From positions 182,450,209 through 182,514,208 of the forward strand of contig CP136064.1 of NCBI GenBank assembly GCA_032622095.1: a stretch of DNA of 64,000 bases. Direction: 5' to 3'. Positions within the stretch are counted from its first letter, which is position 1; each line of letters opens with the position of its first letter. Both the position numbers and the translations under genes were made by a program. This document shows positions 1-10,510 of this stretch, in pieces. Below the pieces are notes generated by a model. That model was not told the DNA's origin. It searched no databases and saw only the letters and a program-made list of their open reading frames with translations. Source of the DNA: Siphonodentalium dalli (lineage: Eukaryota; Mollusca; Scaphopoda; Gadilida; Siphonodentaliidae).

Positions 1-2179
1 ACTCGGTCTGTTTGAAATTCTGGTTTTGGCCTAGCTTCCCCCAAAATGAGTTGAGCATGAGCTTACTGATTTGCCTCAGTCCTGGATTCTTTTCGATGCT
101 TTCTCTGTCCAGTAATATACCTTCGTTGTCTTTATACGCTGTGATGTATTTATCCATGTCTTCGTTAGATTTTATCCAATCCGGAGGACCGCTAGCCTGC
201 TGCTTGAACTTTAAGAATGTGTTTATATATTCCGTGAATAATCCATTTTGTTGGCTATAGTCTGACGTTTCGGTCCAATGGTATATTTCATATATTTTGA
301 GAATCTTGTATCCCACTTTGACAGCTGTCTCCAGTTCAGGAATACACCAAACACCGGTAATAGCTCTCTGTTGGCACGTACACGTGCAAGGTCGTTGATT
401 TTCATTATCAGCACAAGTCCTGCACAGTGGAAACTTCAGTTTACCTTCGGATCGATACGGTAATACGGGGTGATAGAGTCCATTAGGTGGTAAAATCTTG
501 ACTTGCGCTATTCCGAAGTAATCCTTAAGCTCTGTAATGTCATCGCCCAAAATGATTTTCGGGTGTCCAATCGGGTAGCGAGAGTATTTGAGCACACTTG
601 GATACAGCGACGTGAAGTCAAAATAGTGTATTTTCTCACCAACGGCAGTTTTGTAGTGTAATTTAGTTGCATTCGTTCTGCCGCCGAAGAAACTGTCTCT
701 AGGCTCTAGCCGTTCAACAATGTCTAAACTAGCGATGAAGTCACGAAGCTCCGGATTAGTCTTTCGAGCAGCGACGAACTCGTGTTCCCAAATGCACACA
801 TATTTCATACCTCGACTTTCTATAAACTTCTTCTTTTTCTGTGTGAGTCCGTACAATTCATTAGGTGTCTGGTTGGTTATCGGATTCTTGACTACGTCTC
901 TATCGTGACTCAGACAAAGTTCACATCCATGGAATTGACATCCGTGAAATTCGAATGCCGTGTTTAATTCTTCGCAATAGCCATCCAATCTGTACTTTGC
1001 ATCATCGAGTTTCTTTTCACGGCCGTTCAAAGCGTGAGTTATGTGGATTTTATCTTTGAACATCATCCATTCCAGCCATTGAATCGAACTTTTGCTGTAT
1101 TGATCTTTATATGATGTCTTGGGGATTCGAGCTATCTGGGATTTGAGAAATTCTTTCTCACGAATTTGTACGCCTCGTTCATCTTCAAGTTTTGTTTCTT
1201 GAACCCATTCACCTTTGTATAAAATAGACAAAGTTCCATCTTTACATTTAGCAGGAAGCCACGTTTTCCCTTCGGTACTTAGACGCACTCTCCATTCCTC
1301 GTCGACGAATTTCGTTCTGAATATACCCATACATACCGATGCGATTGTAACGTATTGGAATGGATCAACAGCACCAACCAGTTTGAACTTCATATCGCCA
1401 GAAAACTCGTCAATTACGGGTTGTATATTTCCAGTCGCATTCATGATGTGGGTTCTGAATTTTATGCAAGCTTGTCTCAAAATATTGACATCACTACGAC
1501 AATAATCCGATAATTCTTTCTTGAAGATGAAAACTGCATTTGTTTGAGCAGCGTGCCATTTCGTGAAGTCTTTTCGTTCAGCCACACTCATATAATCAGC
1601 GCCGTAATATTTGGCATCCGGATAGGGTCCTTCATAATTCTGGTTGGCTGATTTATTGAAAAAGTGCGGGAACCATCCTTTTTTCTCGCCATCCAGACCG
1701 AAAGTTTTCGGTAACAGTGCCAACTTCATTGGTAGAAAGCTGAGACTGTCCAGTACTTTGATATGAAGATCTTTTTCCACGTATAGGTACATCAATTTGG
1801 ATCCATTATATATAACTTTGGGTCTCAATGATTGATCAATGAGATATTCCATGAGAAAATATCCATCGTAACCCTTGAAGTTGTGAGCCAGTGCTATGAA
1901 TCCCTTGTGTTGTTCCGAGAATAACCATTTTCCAAACTTTTCACCGGTATCAGGACCGCTAAATATAACCTCTCGGAGTCCGCATGTATCCGAACATAAA
2001 TTTCGGTCACTCTTCTTCTTCTTCGCATCACTGTCGATACACGCATCACATAGAGGTCCGCAATTTCTACAGTTCGGTTTCACTTCCAACGATTCATGCA
2101 TGCATTCGTAGCAAGCTGTTTGGGCGACGAGGAAGTTCGGTGTATGCTGGACTTTTCCGCACCATGTTTTTAAACAGTT
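1..2179 (-). CDS. Exon 2 of the Polinton-like DNA polymerase (partial)
   Basis: The acceptor ATTACTTTTCAG|AACTGT is at 2180/2179. The frame is open to base 1 with no stop. It begins with further Cys pairs (NCLKTWCGK, CYECMHE, CRNCGPLCDAC) that continue the zinc-binding region split by the intron. ExoII, ExoIII and polymerase motifs A and B follow. The palm/fingers region is incomplete because the window ends just after motif B. Confidence 0.85.
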
Positions 2180-4584
2180 CTGAAAAGTAATAATTGAACG
2201 TTTTAACCTCTAGCTTTATCGATAATAAAAAAAAAAAAAAAAAAACGTCTACACTTTGTTCAGATAATTATTTAAAAAAAAAATGTTTTGGTATAGGTTC
2301 AACGTTAATAAAGAGCGTTGACGTATTACTATTGTTCGTTGGTTGATCCTAAAAATTACTCGTTCCAATCTACGTGTCAATATTAAAAATGTATATCAGG
2401 ATCCGACCATCGACATATAGCCTGTATAATTGTCGATTCAAGCACGCAGCTATCAAGTTCAATAAAGTTAAAACAATTATATGTTATGTTAGTTTACTAT
2501 ATAACAATTACAAATCTCTTTTCACAAACAAATATGTTACACATTTTCAATGTGTCAAGAATTAAAAAAGTTAATTACTCGATTTAACATCTGTGACTCA
2601 TTTGAATTTTAATATTGAAACCCTTAACTTTGGTCGAATTCAAGTATGTAATTGTTATATGGTAACCGCACACGCGAGGTAACAGCTAAAGAGCGTTCAG
2701 CGATAATCTAATATAATTTTTAAAAATGCAAGAGCGTCTCTACTTATGGGCGCCTTTAATAAAGAGCGTTACGTTATCATGATTTCGACTGTAATGTGTT
2801 ACATATATATATATATATATTACAATTAGGTTAAGACTCACCTGACACTTAGCACATTTCTTGCATATATGATCCTCTTTACAGTCCGGGCAATCCTTTG
2901 TATGTAAAGGTGTATATCCTTCAGAACATTCCAATATATCATGTTGAATGGTTTCGAAGTCGAAGAAACAGAATTTAGCTCTTTCATCATCAGTAACGGG
3001 AGGTATGGCCCTTACATAACATTCGTGTGCTCCCATTGTGTATTTGTCACACGATCTACAAAATGTTTCTCCGCACACGTGTTGATTCGGACGTCTTTTC
3101 CGTCTCTCCATGACTTTTGTACAGTCCAAGCATTTCCACCATTTTTCGCAAGGAGCTGTCGTTTCTCCCGAAGCTTGATTAATAGGTTTTGCTTTATGAC
3201 GCACGAAACATTGATGAGACATACACGTCATATTACAATCTGAACAATGTTCTTTGTTTTCACTTTGTTCACATTTATCACTTTTACACACGAAACAGGT
3301 GTGTTCACAATAATGCTTTCCTTTGGCTGCATAATGTTTTAAACAATGCACACAGAAATATTGTGCGCTAAAGAATCCCGTTATGGATTGTATAGCGTGG
3401 AAATGTTCATTAGCAGTGAGATATAAATATATCACGGGTCTTTCTATACCGTCTGTAGGCGCGCTGGTAATGAATTTATTACCCAGTCTAGCACTGACGA
3501 CTAGTATTGTCAAATTCAGAGTTTCCTCGAATGCTTTTAGATCTGCTAAACTGGATGGTCTGTCTGTTGATACACCTGCGATGGCACTAATTGCTTTGGC
3601 TAATTTTCCTTGCTCAGTACGTTTTTTGCACAGCAGATTGTTGTAATAATTGATCGGTACTTTTCTGTATTCCATGATGAGTTGTAAATTATTTCTGGTT
3701 CCTCTATTCTGTGTTATTTCTAGCCATTCATCAGGACTGCAAATATTTAATTTACACCAACATGCGGCGATAGCCCGAGCCATACACATATTGTCGGTAT
3801 TTTCAATCGTAACGATCGATGTTTTATTTCTTAGATTGTCACTTTCATCATGTAAAGCCGTTATCCTCCTCCGTGCTCCGCCTTTAGGTAACTCGATGGT
3901 GCCTATATCTATTCGGAAACTTTGATTAACCGTCAGTGTTTGGTTGCTGTTCAAAACGAGTTCGATTCTGTCAATCACAGTGTTAGCATTTAACGTTTGC
4001 AACGTTTGTAACGGAACTACTATAGGGTTGTCCAAACTTTCATGGTGAATGATAACTCTGCCAAGATCATTGTCAGCCAAATTTCCACGAGCTCTTTGAA
4101 TAGTGTCCTCGAACATTGAATGTAGATTCCTGTATATGTCGATTAACTTTTTCTCTTTGTAAATTTCATCTAATTTGATCTCATATGTTCTCTGTGTTGC
4201 CAAATTGTTTCCGAAGGTTCGTTCACTCCTTTTGCGAATGCTATATCCGGTTATTTGAATATCAGAACTGCCGGCTGTTTGATTGTCTGATTTTACAGCT
4301 CCTTCTTGATGAGGTGTCTGTTCGTCTTCTCGGTTTTGTAATCCTGATGGTCCAGCTGTACCAGGTTGTGAGTTGTTAACATCATTTTTAGGCGCATCAT
4401 GTTCTCCGTATCCGATTTGGTTCGGCCATGGGTCATCTCCTGAACAAAGCGTAGATGCTTCAATTATATCTTCATCCAGTTGATAAGCTACGATAGCCTT
4501 GTCGTATTCTTCGATGTCTTGCAGAATACATTCTATTTCATAAATTTCATCCACTGTCAGAGGTGTCATTATTTCTTCAGCCAT
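1..4584 (-). CDS. Protein-primed-type family B DNA polymerase, Polinton/adintovirus-like, two exons, 3' end outside window
   Basis: Replicative DNA polymerase of a self-synthesising mobile element. Exon 1 is 4584-2842 (581 codons), the intron is 2841-2180, and exon 2 is 2179-1 (726 codons), open throughout and cut by the window edge. The ATG at 4584 has A at -3. Seen in order: a low-complexity N-terminus (residues 1-130); a conserved extension (about 140-400) with NMCMARAI and NEHFHAI; Cys/His-rich zinc-binding stretches (about 411-530 and 565-645); ExoI FDFETI (Asp542, Glu544); ExoII NFKGYDGYF (near nt 1870); ExoIII YCRSDVNIL (nt 1480-1509); polymerase motif A DFTSLYPS (near nt 610); and motif B KLMLNSFWGKLG (nt 30-70). 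Motif C (YxDTD) would lie beyond base 1. All exonuclease and polymerase residues in view are intact. Family knowledge: this DNA_pol_B_2 architecture is typical of Polintons and adintoviruses. A domesticated copy is possible. No integrase, ATPase or capsid gene is in view. Confidence 0.85.
2180..2841 (-). other. Spliceosomal intron inside the polymerase gene
   Basis: A 662-bp AT-rich gap with GTGAGT donor and TTTTCAG acceptor, phase 0, separating two exons that code for one continuous family B polymerase. It contains a run of 19 A (2227-2245), a short TA repeat (2802-2820), and three copies of AAAGAGCGTT (near 2310, 2688 and 2761). Confidence 0.75.
2842..4584 (-). CDS. Exon 1 of the Polinton-like DNA polymerase
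   Basis: This exon carries the N-terminal extension, the first Cys-rich zinc-binding blocks and the ExoI motif. The donor is AAGTGTCAG|GTGAGT at 2842/2841, a consensus splice site in phase 0. If the intron were not removed, the frame would run into AT-repeat sequence and stop at 2740, giving a 614-residue protein without polymerase motifs. Confidence 0.85.
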
Positions 4585-6007
4585 TTTTCGAGAAGTCCTG
4601 AGTAGTGATTACAGCGGCGTCTATTCACTATATGGAATACAGCTTAGTCATATATATTTTTATACCATAAAATCCCGAACATATGCAAGCACGGATGACG
4701 TAACATTATATAAGATTATATATATATATGAACGTAATGTATGAATAGGCCGATAATTGGTTTTTACGGGGCGAGGCAACATTAGTTGTTTAACTGGTTA
4801 TTATTACGTAACCCTGTGTTCCCCCCGCTGAGAACACCTGCAGATTATCTATTTTTCTAAACATCGAACTTGTCTGAACCTATCATTGGTACAATAGCAG
4901 TGATATAATGTTACATCATCGGTGCTAACTGGAGTTTTCGGCATACAAAATGGTCGTAAGTGTGAATGGAGTGATAAGTGGTTATTACGTAATGTTGTTA
5001 TAACAATGTCATCAAAGCATTTTCTATTATTGAGTGTCTCACGACCTGACGTAATATGTATGCATGTTTTGGATAACTAATTATCGTGTGAATGACACAG
5101 TTTATCAACCTTAATTGATACTAACCCGTTTGTTCAGACATTAAATCGATATGTTTTCTGAATGACATATAACTGTGAACGGGGAAATAATATAATTCAT
5201 TTGGTAAAGCAAAGTGTGAAAGACACATTGTTACCACCAATGTCGCGTGTGTGATTGCGTGTACAGCGAATATGACAATTCATTCTGGAGGGTTGTAATT
5301 TCACATTACAATTTTCGACCGTTAGTGATTCAACATAGTACATCTCAATACTTCCAATAATTCACGATAATACACACCTGTCATATGGGATAGAGAGTGT
5401 AAAGAATAAACGCTCTTTATTATTTATGTAAAAGTAATGGTGTCTATTTTCAGGTATGACAATTATATGAACTGCGTCCGATAAACACTGGAATGTATGC
5501 ATTCATATCGATGGTCACAATGTCCAATAAAGCTATTTCTAAACATCGATTAATAATTTCATGAAAAATATTTGAACACAAAAAATAACGAAAGATATTA
5601 CACGCAAATAATTTAACATTCGACATTTTTTAATATCGAGATTATCAGAAACCGAAAACTCGTTATAAATTTTTTATTTAAACTTTTTTTTTTAGAGAAA
5701 TAATTTTGAGGGTTTTGAAATTTTTTCTTTTGAAATTTTGGGGTTTTAATTTTTTTTGGAAGTTTTGGGATTTTGAAATTTTTTGGAAAAAATAAATTTT
5801 TGAAGTTTTGAATTTTTTTTTTGGGTTTTGATATTTTGGGAATATTTTAGTACAACCAATTGTAGACCCCCAAAGATTCTATTTTTAGATGTGAAGGCAA
5901 CGAGGCTCCTATTCTTCTTCTGGTGTAGACAACGTGAACATACGTCAATCAAACTCTGTTCCTCAAGGGGTTCGCCAAATTGCAAAGAGAATTTACAATA
6001 GAAAACA
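4585..6007. other. Upstream flank of the polymerase gene; no recognised gene
   Basis: AT-rich non-coding DNA. On the minus strand a TATA-rich stretch with a nearby TGACGTAA-like site lies 110-145 bp upstream of the polymerase ATG (4690-4730) and could be its promoter. Inverted relative to the intron copies, AACGCTCTTTATT sits at 5409-5421. Bases 5690-5850 are a low-complexity T/G array built from TTTTGAAATTTT-like units. If the polymerase belongs to a Polinton, its terminal repeat may lie here, but the other end is outside the window. Confidence 0.4.
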
Positions 6008-6337
6008 ATGTCGAATGATTTCTCTTACATGTTTCAAGATATCGAACTGAAATTTGGTATTTATGGGTTTTTCGATGAGCTCAATCAGATAGAATTGTCA
6101 GTGAGATATTCCGATGGCCCAAAATGTGTCATTGACGCCTTTGCTATACCACACGAGCCGGAAATCGTCCCACAGGCAGAAAGATTGTTGAAAAGTACCG
6201 AAACAGTTGATTTTCAATTAATTGTCATCTGCTTCTCTCTGAGCACACCCAACCCTCCCCCACCCACTCACTCACCCACGCTGCACGCACCCCCCCCCGA
6301 TCCAATAGGAACTATATGTGTATGTACATCGTGTTGA
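6008..6337 (+). CDS. Unrecognised ORF, possible exon
   Basis: A 109-codon ORF. The first ~75 residues (MSNDFSYMFQDIELKFGIYG onward) have balanced globular-protein composition. The tail is encoded by a low-complexity CCCACC run and is unlikely to be protein. I do not recognise a domain and see no convincing splice donor where the sensible part ends. It could be an exon of an unknown gene, a transposon fragment, or chance. Confidence 0.2.
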   Translation: MSNDFSYMFQDIELKFGIYGFFDELNQIELSVRYSDGPKCVIDAFAIPHEPEIVPQAERLLKSTETVDFQLIVICFSLSTPNPPPPTHSPTLHAPPPDPIGTICVCTSC

Positions 6338-7034
6338 CCCTTTTACAACAGAACCACCCAAATATTCTAATCGTGAAATGTGTCTGTGGCTGGCTGTGAC
6401 GTTACTCTGCGTCGCGGTGTGGACAATTTTTATATTTTCTTAAATTTTTTTCATTTTCTGTTTATGTCAGGCGTCCATTCGTTTTTATTCACGATTCTTC
6501 ACCCCATGTGTATATTTGAGCAAATTTGGTAGTCTCCCGACATATTTTATAGTTCCTTTGATAGCGTCGCGGTGTGGACACTAATTAAGGTGCGCTGGAG
6601 GGTACACTTATTTTCTTCTCATTTTTTATGTGTTTCGATTCTTTATAAATTGTCCAAAATCTTCAAAACAAAATGTCAAAAGGCAAAACTTTCTTATGCA
6701 TATGGTAGGTTGTTGCCCTTAGTTAAAATGGAACCGGGATGGCCTATATTGTAAATAATGTCGCGGTGTGGACATTTCTCGAGACAGGCGGTTTTCGATG
6801 TTTCAGAGTCAATATTTACATCAAACCACGAAAAACGTGCATCATAAATGATCATAAATGATATTCATAGATAAACAGTCCAAGAAATAACATAACAGTG
6901 CACGTTCTCTGTCAATTAGAGGTAATATAACTTAATAGGAATAAAATGAAATTTCGCAATTAGGCGATGAGACAGTGCGATTTTCGTGTTTTCTCGTTTT
7001 GATCATGCATGTAACTAATAGTTAGGGAGCCCGC
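6338..7034. repeat. Region with three copies of GTCGCGGTGTGGACA
   Basis: The 15-mer occurs exactly at 6411-6425, 6566-6580 and 6760-6774, spaced 155 and 194 bp, within poorly conserved AT-rich sequence. It looks like a decayed tandem repeat. No gene was seen. Confidence 0.6.
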
Positions 7035-7495
7035 ATATGTTCCATTTACACTTTTGCGTACAAAAGGTTTGACCCCCTATAGTTGGTACCAATAATGGAA
7101 CATTCTGAAAAACCGATTTCTTAAGTTGCGCATTCCTGGGGTTTAGGGGCCACTGAACCCCAAAAAGTGCCAAAAATCACTTCTATTTACACTTCCGCGT
7201 ACATCGATGAATTTTGGTTTGATGATACTCCTAAGTGTACTGATTAAGAAAACACAACTTAAGAAAGGGATTTTCCTGGGGTTTTCAGATAAGAAAGGGG
7301 GTCCCATGCTGAACCCCAAAACGTGATTTTTCACTTTTTTTTACACTTTCGCGTACATCCATAATTTTTGGTCTCAAAGTACTTTGATATATACTAATTA
7401 TAAAAACACAACTTAAAAGCAACTTTTCCTGGGGTTTTAAGATAAGAAGGGGGTCATCGGGTCACCACTCAAAACGTAAAAAATCACTTTTATTT
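7035..7495. repeat. Three diverged tandem copies of a ~150-bp unit
   Basis: Each unit starts TTTACACTT.CGCGTACA, runs through an AACTTAAG..TTTTCCTGGGGTTTT block, and ends AACGT..AAAATCACTTTTA. Copies begin near 7045, 7185 and 7340. The short minus-strand ORF here is repeat sequence, not a gene. Confidence 0.75.
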
Positions 7496-8215
7496 ACATG
7501 ATTGCATTCGTCCAACGTGTGTGTATGTGCGCACACCCCTGGAACGTTGCACTATTACAACCAATACATCCCTAAATCGATACGATCAACTTAAGAAATA
7601 TATATTCATGTCGTTTTCTGAAGAACGAGACTTTACCCCCCCCCCCCCCCCCACAACCCGATCCATTTTCTAGAACTATAAGTGAGTCAGTTTTATGAAA
7701 ATTATAGCGGGAAAATCTAGTAAAATGTATACCAATGTATATATTTTCGTGAAGCTAAGACATAATGACACTTTTTTGGGCCAAAATTGAAACTCACCAT
7801 CCAAGATGGCCGCCAAAATGGCCGTCGGAATTTGAAAATATGACATTTTTTCACAAATATCTTCTAGATCAATTCATGCTGTTTGGAACTGGTTGAGTAA
7901 TGTAACTTTATATTGTGTTTTTTATATTAACTGATCATTGGAGCAATTAAATATGCAAGTATTGGGGTCCTAACAATATATTACAATACTGTTATATCAT
8001 AACGTTGTGCCACATGCTCCTCAGTAAAATGGAACGCCACAATAGGTCTTGTTTGTGGCACAATCATATTTTTATGGAACAATTGTACACGAGACACCAA
8101 TTTGCTCGTTTAAGTGAGAACCACGCATATATGTCTGCTTTATTTTCACATTATGTTGTTTTCATTTTATCCTTGGAAACGAAAAACTAATATGTTTAAA
8201 TTGTCTAGCTTTTAC
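7496..8215. other. Intergenic, no gene seen
   Basis: Contains a run of 17 C (7636-7652) and a short GC-rich block reading CAAGATGGCCGCCAAAATGG near 7801. Nothing else was recognised. Confidence 0.5.
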
Positions 8216-9370
8216 GGTGGCTGGTTTAGGACATGGGAATTTTTTTTTTCATGGCCACGAAATAACTAATTCGGGCCACGAAATACGAATTCGTGGCCAC
8301 GAAATAACTGATTTACCTTTGCATATATCTAGATACCTTTACGGTGACTGGTTACACTTGCACCAGGTGCAATGCGTACGATCGCAGAGACGCTATACTA
8401 TAAACCCCTTATATGGCGTGGGACCCGGGCTCCATGGGGATATGAACGTCGATATAAACATAATAATAAACTAGCCCAGAGAGAACGGGGAACACGGGTT
8501 AGGTGGCTCCAAGACAAACTGAATATTCATTAGTTTTTACCACAAGGGGTCGAATGGGAATGACATTTCTCTCGGCCTATTGACCGATTTAAGTCAAATA
8601 AGGGGTTGTATAGGTGGCCCCAAAAACAAACTTATAAATATTCGTCCCTTTCGACCATACCCGATCCAAAATGGTCGCCGTTCAGAAGGGGTCAAATAGG
8701 GTAACCATTATTTCTCGGCCACTGACCGATATAGATCAAATAAATGGTCGTGTACGCGCGGTGGCTCGCAAAGCAATCTAATTTTTCACACCTTCAGCCC
8801 ACCTCGAGCGAAAATGATAACTGATCAGAGGGCTCCACCGTCCATATATGGTACCCATGCAAACCCCCACCCACATTTTAGGTCGAATAAAGTGGGTTGT
8901 AGGGTGACCCCTGAGACAAACTAAATTTTCACCCTCCGCGATTCAAAATGGCCGCACCAGATGGGTTCAAATATGGCACCTATACAATTTCTCGGCCCCT
9001 TATATATACCGTTTGATGTGGTATAATGGGTGTTGTATGGTGGCCCCCAAGATATACTGAATGTCGTGAGTGCCCTATGTGACCACCCCCCCTGGACGGC
9101 GGCAACTTTGGATCGGGTTGGTGAAAGGGTGATTACTTCATTTGTTTTACGGGCCACCCTACAACACCCTTTATCTCAAATCGCCGTGGCTCATGCCAAG
9201 ATGGTGGACAACTACAACCAGATCACCTCTATCCGCTTCCATTACAACAATGAATGACGATCGTATATCACGATTAGTTATTTCGTATAGCCACGAATTA
9301 GTTATTTCGTGGCCACGAATTAGTATTTCGTGGTCACGAAAAAATAAAATTCCCATGTAAACCAGCCACC
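8216..9370. mobile_element. Non-autonomous TIR element, about 1.16 kb
   Basis: The left end GGTGGCTGGTTTA..CATGGGAATTTT is repeated in reverse complement at the right end (9270-9370). Both TIRs (~100 bp) continue with several copies of TGGCCACGAAATAACTAATT. No transposase ORF lies between them. The interior (about 8540-9180) is made of several diverged ~175-bp units containing TTTCTCGGCC..TGACCGAT..GATCAAATAA and GGTGGCCCC. I could not see a clear target-site duplication, so the exact ends may be off by a few bases. Confidence 0.75.
8540..9180. repeat. Tandem ~175-bp units inside the TIR element
   Basis: Diverged units share GGGTCAAATA.GG.ACC, TTTCTCGGCC, a GACCGAT-like block and GGTGGCCCC. 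Roughly four copies are present. ORFs crossing this stretch are repeat-derived. Confidence 0.55.
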
Positions 9371-10260
9371 TGTCCACCTAGTACAAACGCTATCGCATGC
9401 CAAATGGGGTGGGATGCTGAAAAATCGCAAGCCAATTTGCGCGCGATTTAGTTTGCCGTGTCCCGCGTGACTCAGCATCGCATGCGAATATGTTTCGATT
9501 GTAAAATTCAAAGAAATGTAACTCTAACATACCCGTTATTTAGTAAAAAATCATACCAAAAGAATGACACCACAAAGAGACACGTTTCAAAAACACTATA
9601 GGAAAAATCACTTTTAGGAGGCGGACTTCACTATCTAAGACACAAAATTCAAACTGTTATTGAAGCGCCGCAGGCGCGTTAAGCAACGTCACCCCTTTTT
9701 CAAATTGATATCGAGGCAGTCAGGTCGCGCCAGCGACCGCTGCCGCGGGGGCCTGATGGCTCATAAAAACAACTCTATATATAAGCGCCCGCGGCTACCA
9801 CTTTATAGCATCAAGGGTAGACTGAGCAAATCGAGACGGGATGCTGGTCCCGCCAAACTCTCCAGACGGCATCGACATATCAAAACGCATGCGATTCTCG
9901 CCTATCGTATCCGTATTTGGACGAGATTGTAAGACCATAGCCTGACCTGTCATGCAGTATATATATATATATATTATTCATGTATAATTCGTTGACATGT
10001 ATAGGCCTACGTACGTGTTTGGAGATATATCTCCAAACACGGGTCCGTGATGGCTGTAAAATAGAAAACAATTAATTGTTAGAATTTAAGAGAATTTAGA
10101 AAATTGGTCGATTCCGGTGCCACAACTCACAAAGTCGGTTTTGAAACACCCCTTTTAATTATAGTCATCACTTACTTTATAAGTGCAGTTAAGTTGTCAA
10201 AAAGTCAGGAGGCAGGTCAGAGAAAATGTGGCTAGAACAAATTTTGCTAAACATTTTTTA
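9371..10260. other. Intergenic with GC-rich hairpin cluster and a perfect palindrome
   Basis: No gene is recognised. Three short perfect hairpins occur in a locally GC-rich block: 9665-9677 (GCGCC/GGCGC), 9723-9738 (GGTCGC/GCGACC) and 9838-9853 (CGGGA/TCCCG). Bases 10014-10041 are a perfect 28-bp palindrome centred on GGAGATATATCTCC. The 90-codon plus-strand ORF over the hairpins is Arg-rich and looks like chance. Confidence 0.5.
10014..10041. repeat. Perfect 28-bp palindrome
   Basis: Half-site CGTGTTTGGAGATA meets its exact reverse complement without a loop. It is followed by GGGTCCGTGATGG, which resembles sequence in the inverted-repeat element at 44437-45633 (CACGGACCC near 45346). Confidence 0.85.
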
Positions 10261-10335
10261 CTCCATATAATTTATAATTAATAATTTATAATTATAATTA
10301 ATAAATTAATAAATTTATAATTAATAAATAAAAAA
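10261..10335. repeat. AT-only low-complexity array (TAATTTATAATTA-like)
   Basis: Nearly pure A/T built from TTTATAATTAATAA permutations. It directly abuts the dispersed copy described at 10336-10510. Confidence 0.8.
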
Positions 10336-10510
10336 ACGTTTTATTGGGTAAGTTTTTTTAATAATATATCATCAAAGAAAATAAAACATAATTTGGCCCA
10401 CTATTAACAATTTCGGGACAACCCGCCCGTGTTTATCGAAACGACCCGCCCCGAAAACATGCAGTGCTCAGAAGGGCGGGTTGACTCAGGGGCGCGGGTA
10501 GTCCCATTCC
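10336..10510. mobile_element. Dispersed copy of the inner arm of the 44.4-45.6 kb TIR element
   Basis: Bases 10336-10510 match, in reverse complement, about 44575-44725. Shared blocks are CGTTTTATTGG, ATATATCATCAAAGAA, GGACAACCCGCCCGTGTTTA and ACCCGCCCCGAAAACA, then GGGGCGCGGGTAGTCCC. It is a fragment of the same family without its outer termini. Confidence 0.7.

Noticed and set aside
12-2190. Plus-strand short ORFs over the polymerase exon
   Set aside because: They lie opposite a long, motif-bearing minus-strand frame and resemble nothing themselves.
4948-4960. ATGGTC|GTAAGT as a two-codon first exon on the plus strand
   Set aside because: It is too short to support without a matching downstream exon. 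The 6008 ORF has no convincing acceptor tied to it.
9720-9780. Possible hammerhead ribozyme (CTGATGG near GC-rich stems)
   Set aside because: The conserved CTGATGA and GAAA core could not be matched together with three stems.
9660-9932. 90-codon Arg-rich ORF
   Set aside because: It overlaps the hairpin cluster, is of low complexity and has no family resemblance.
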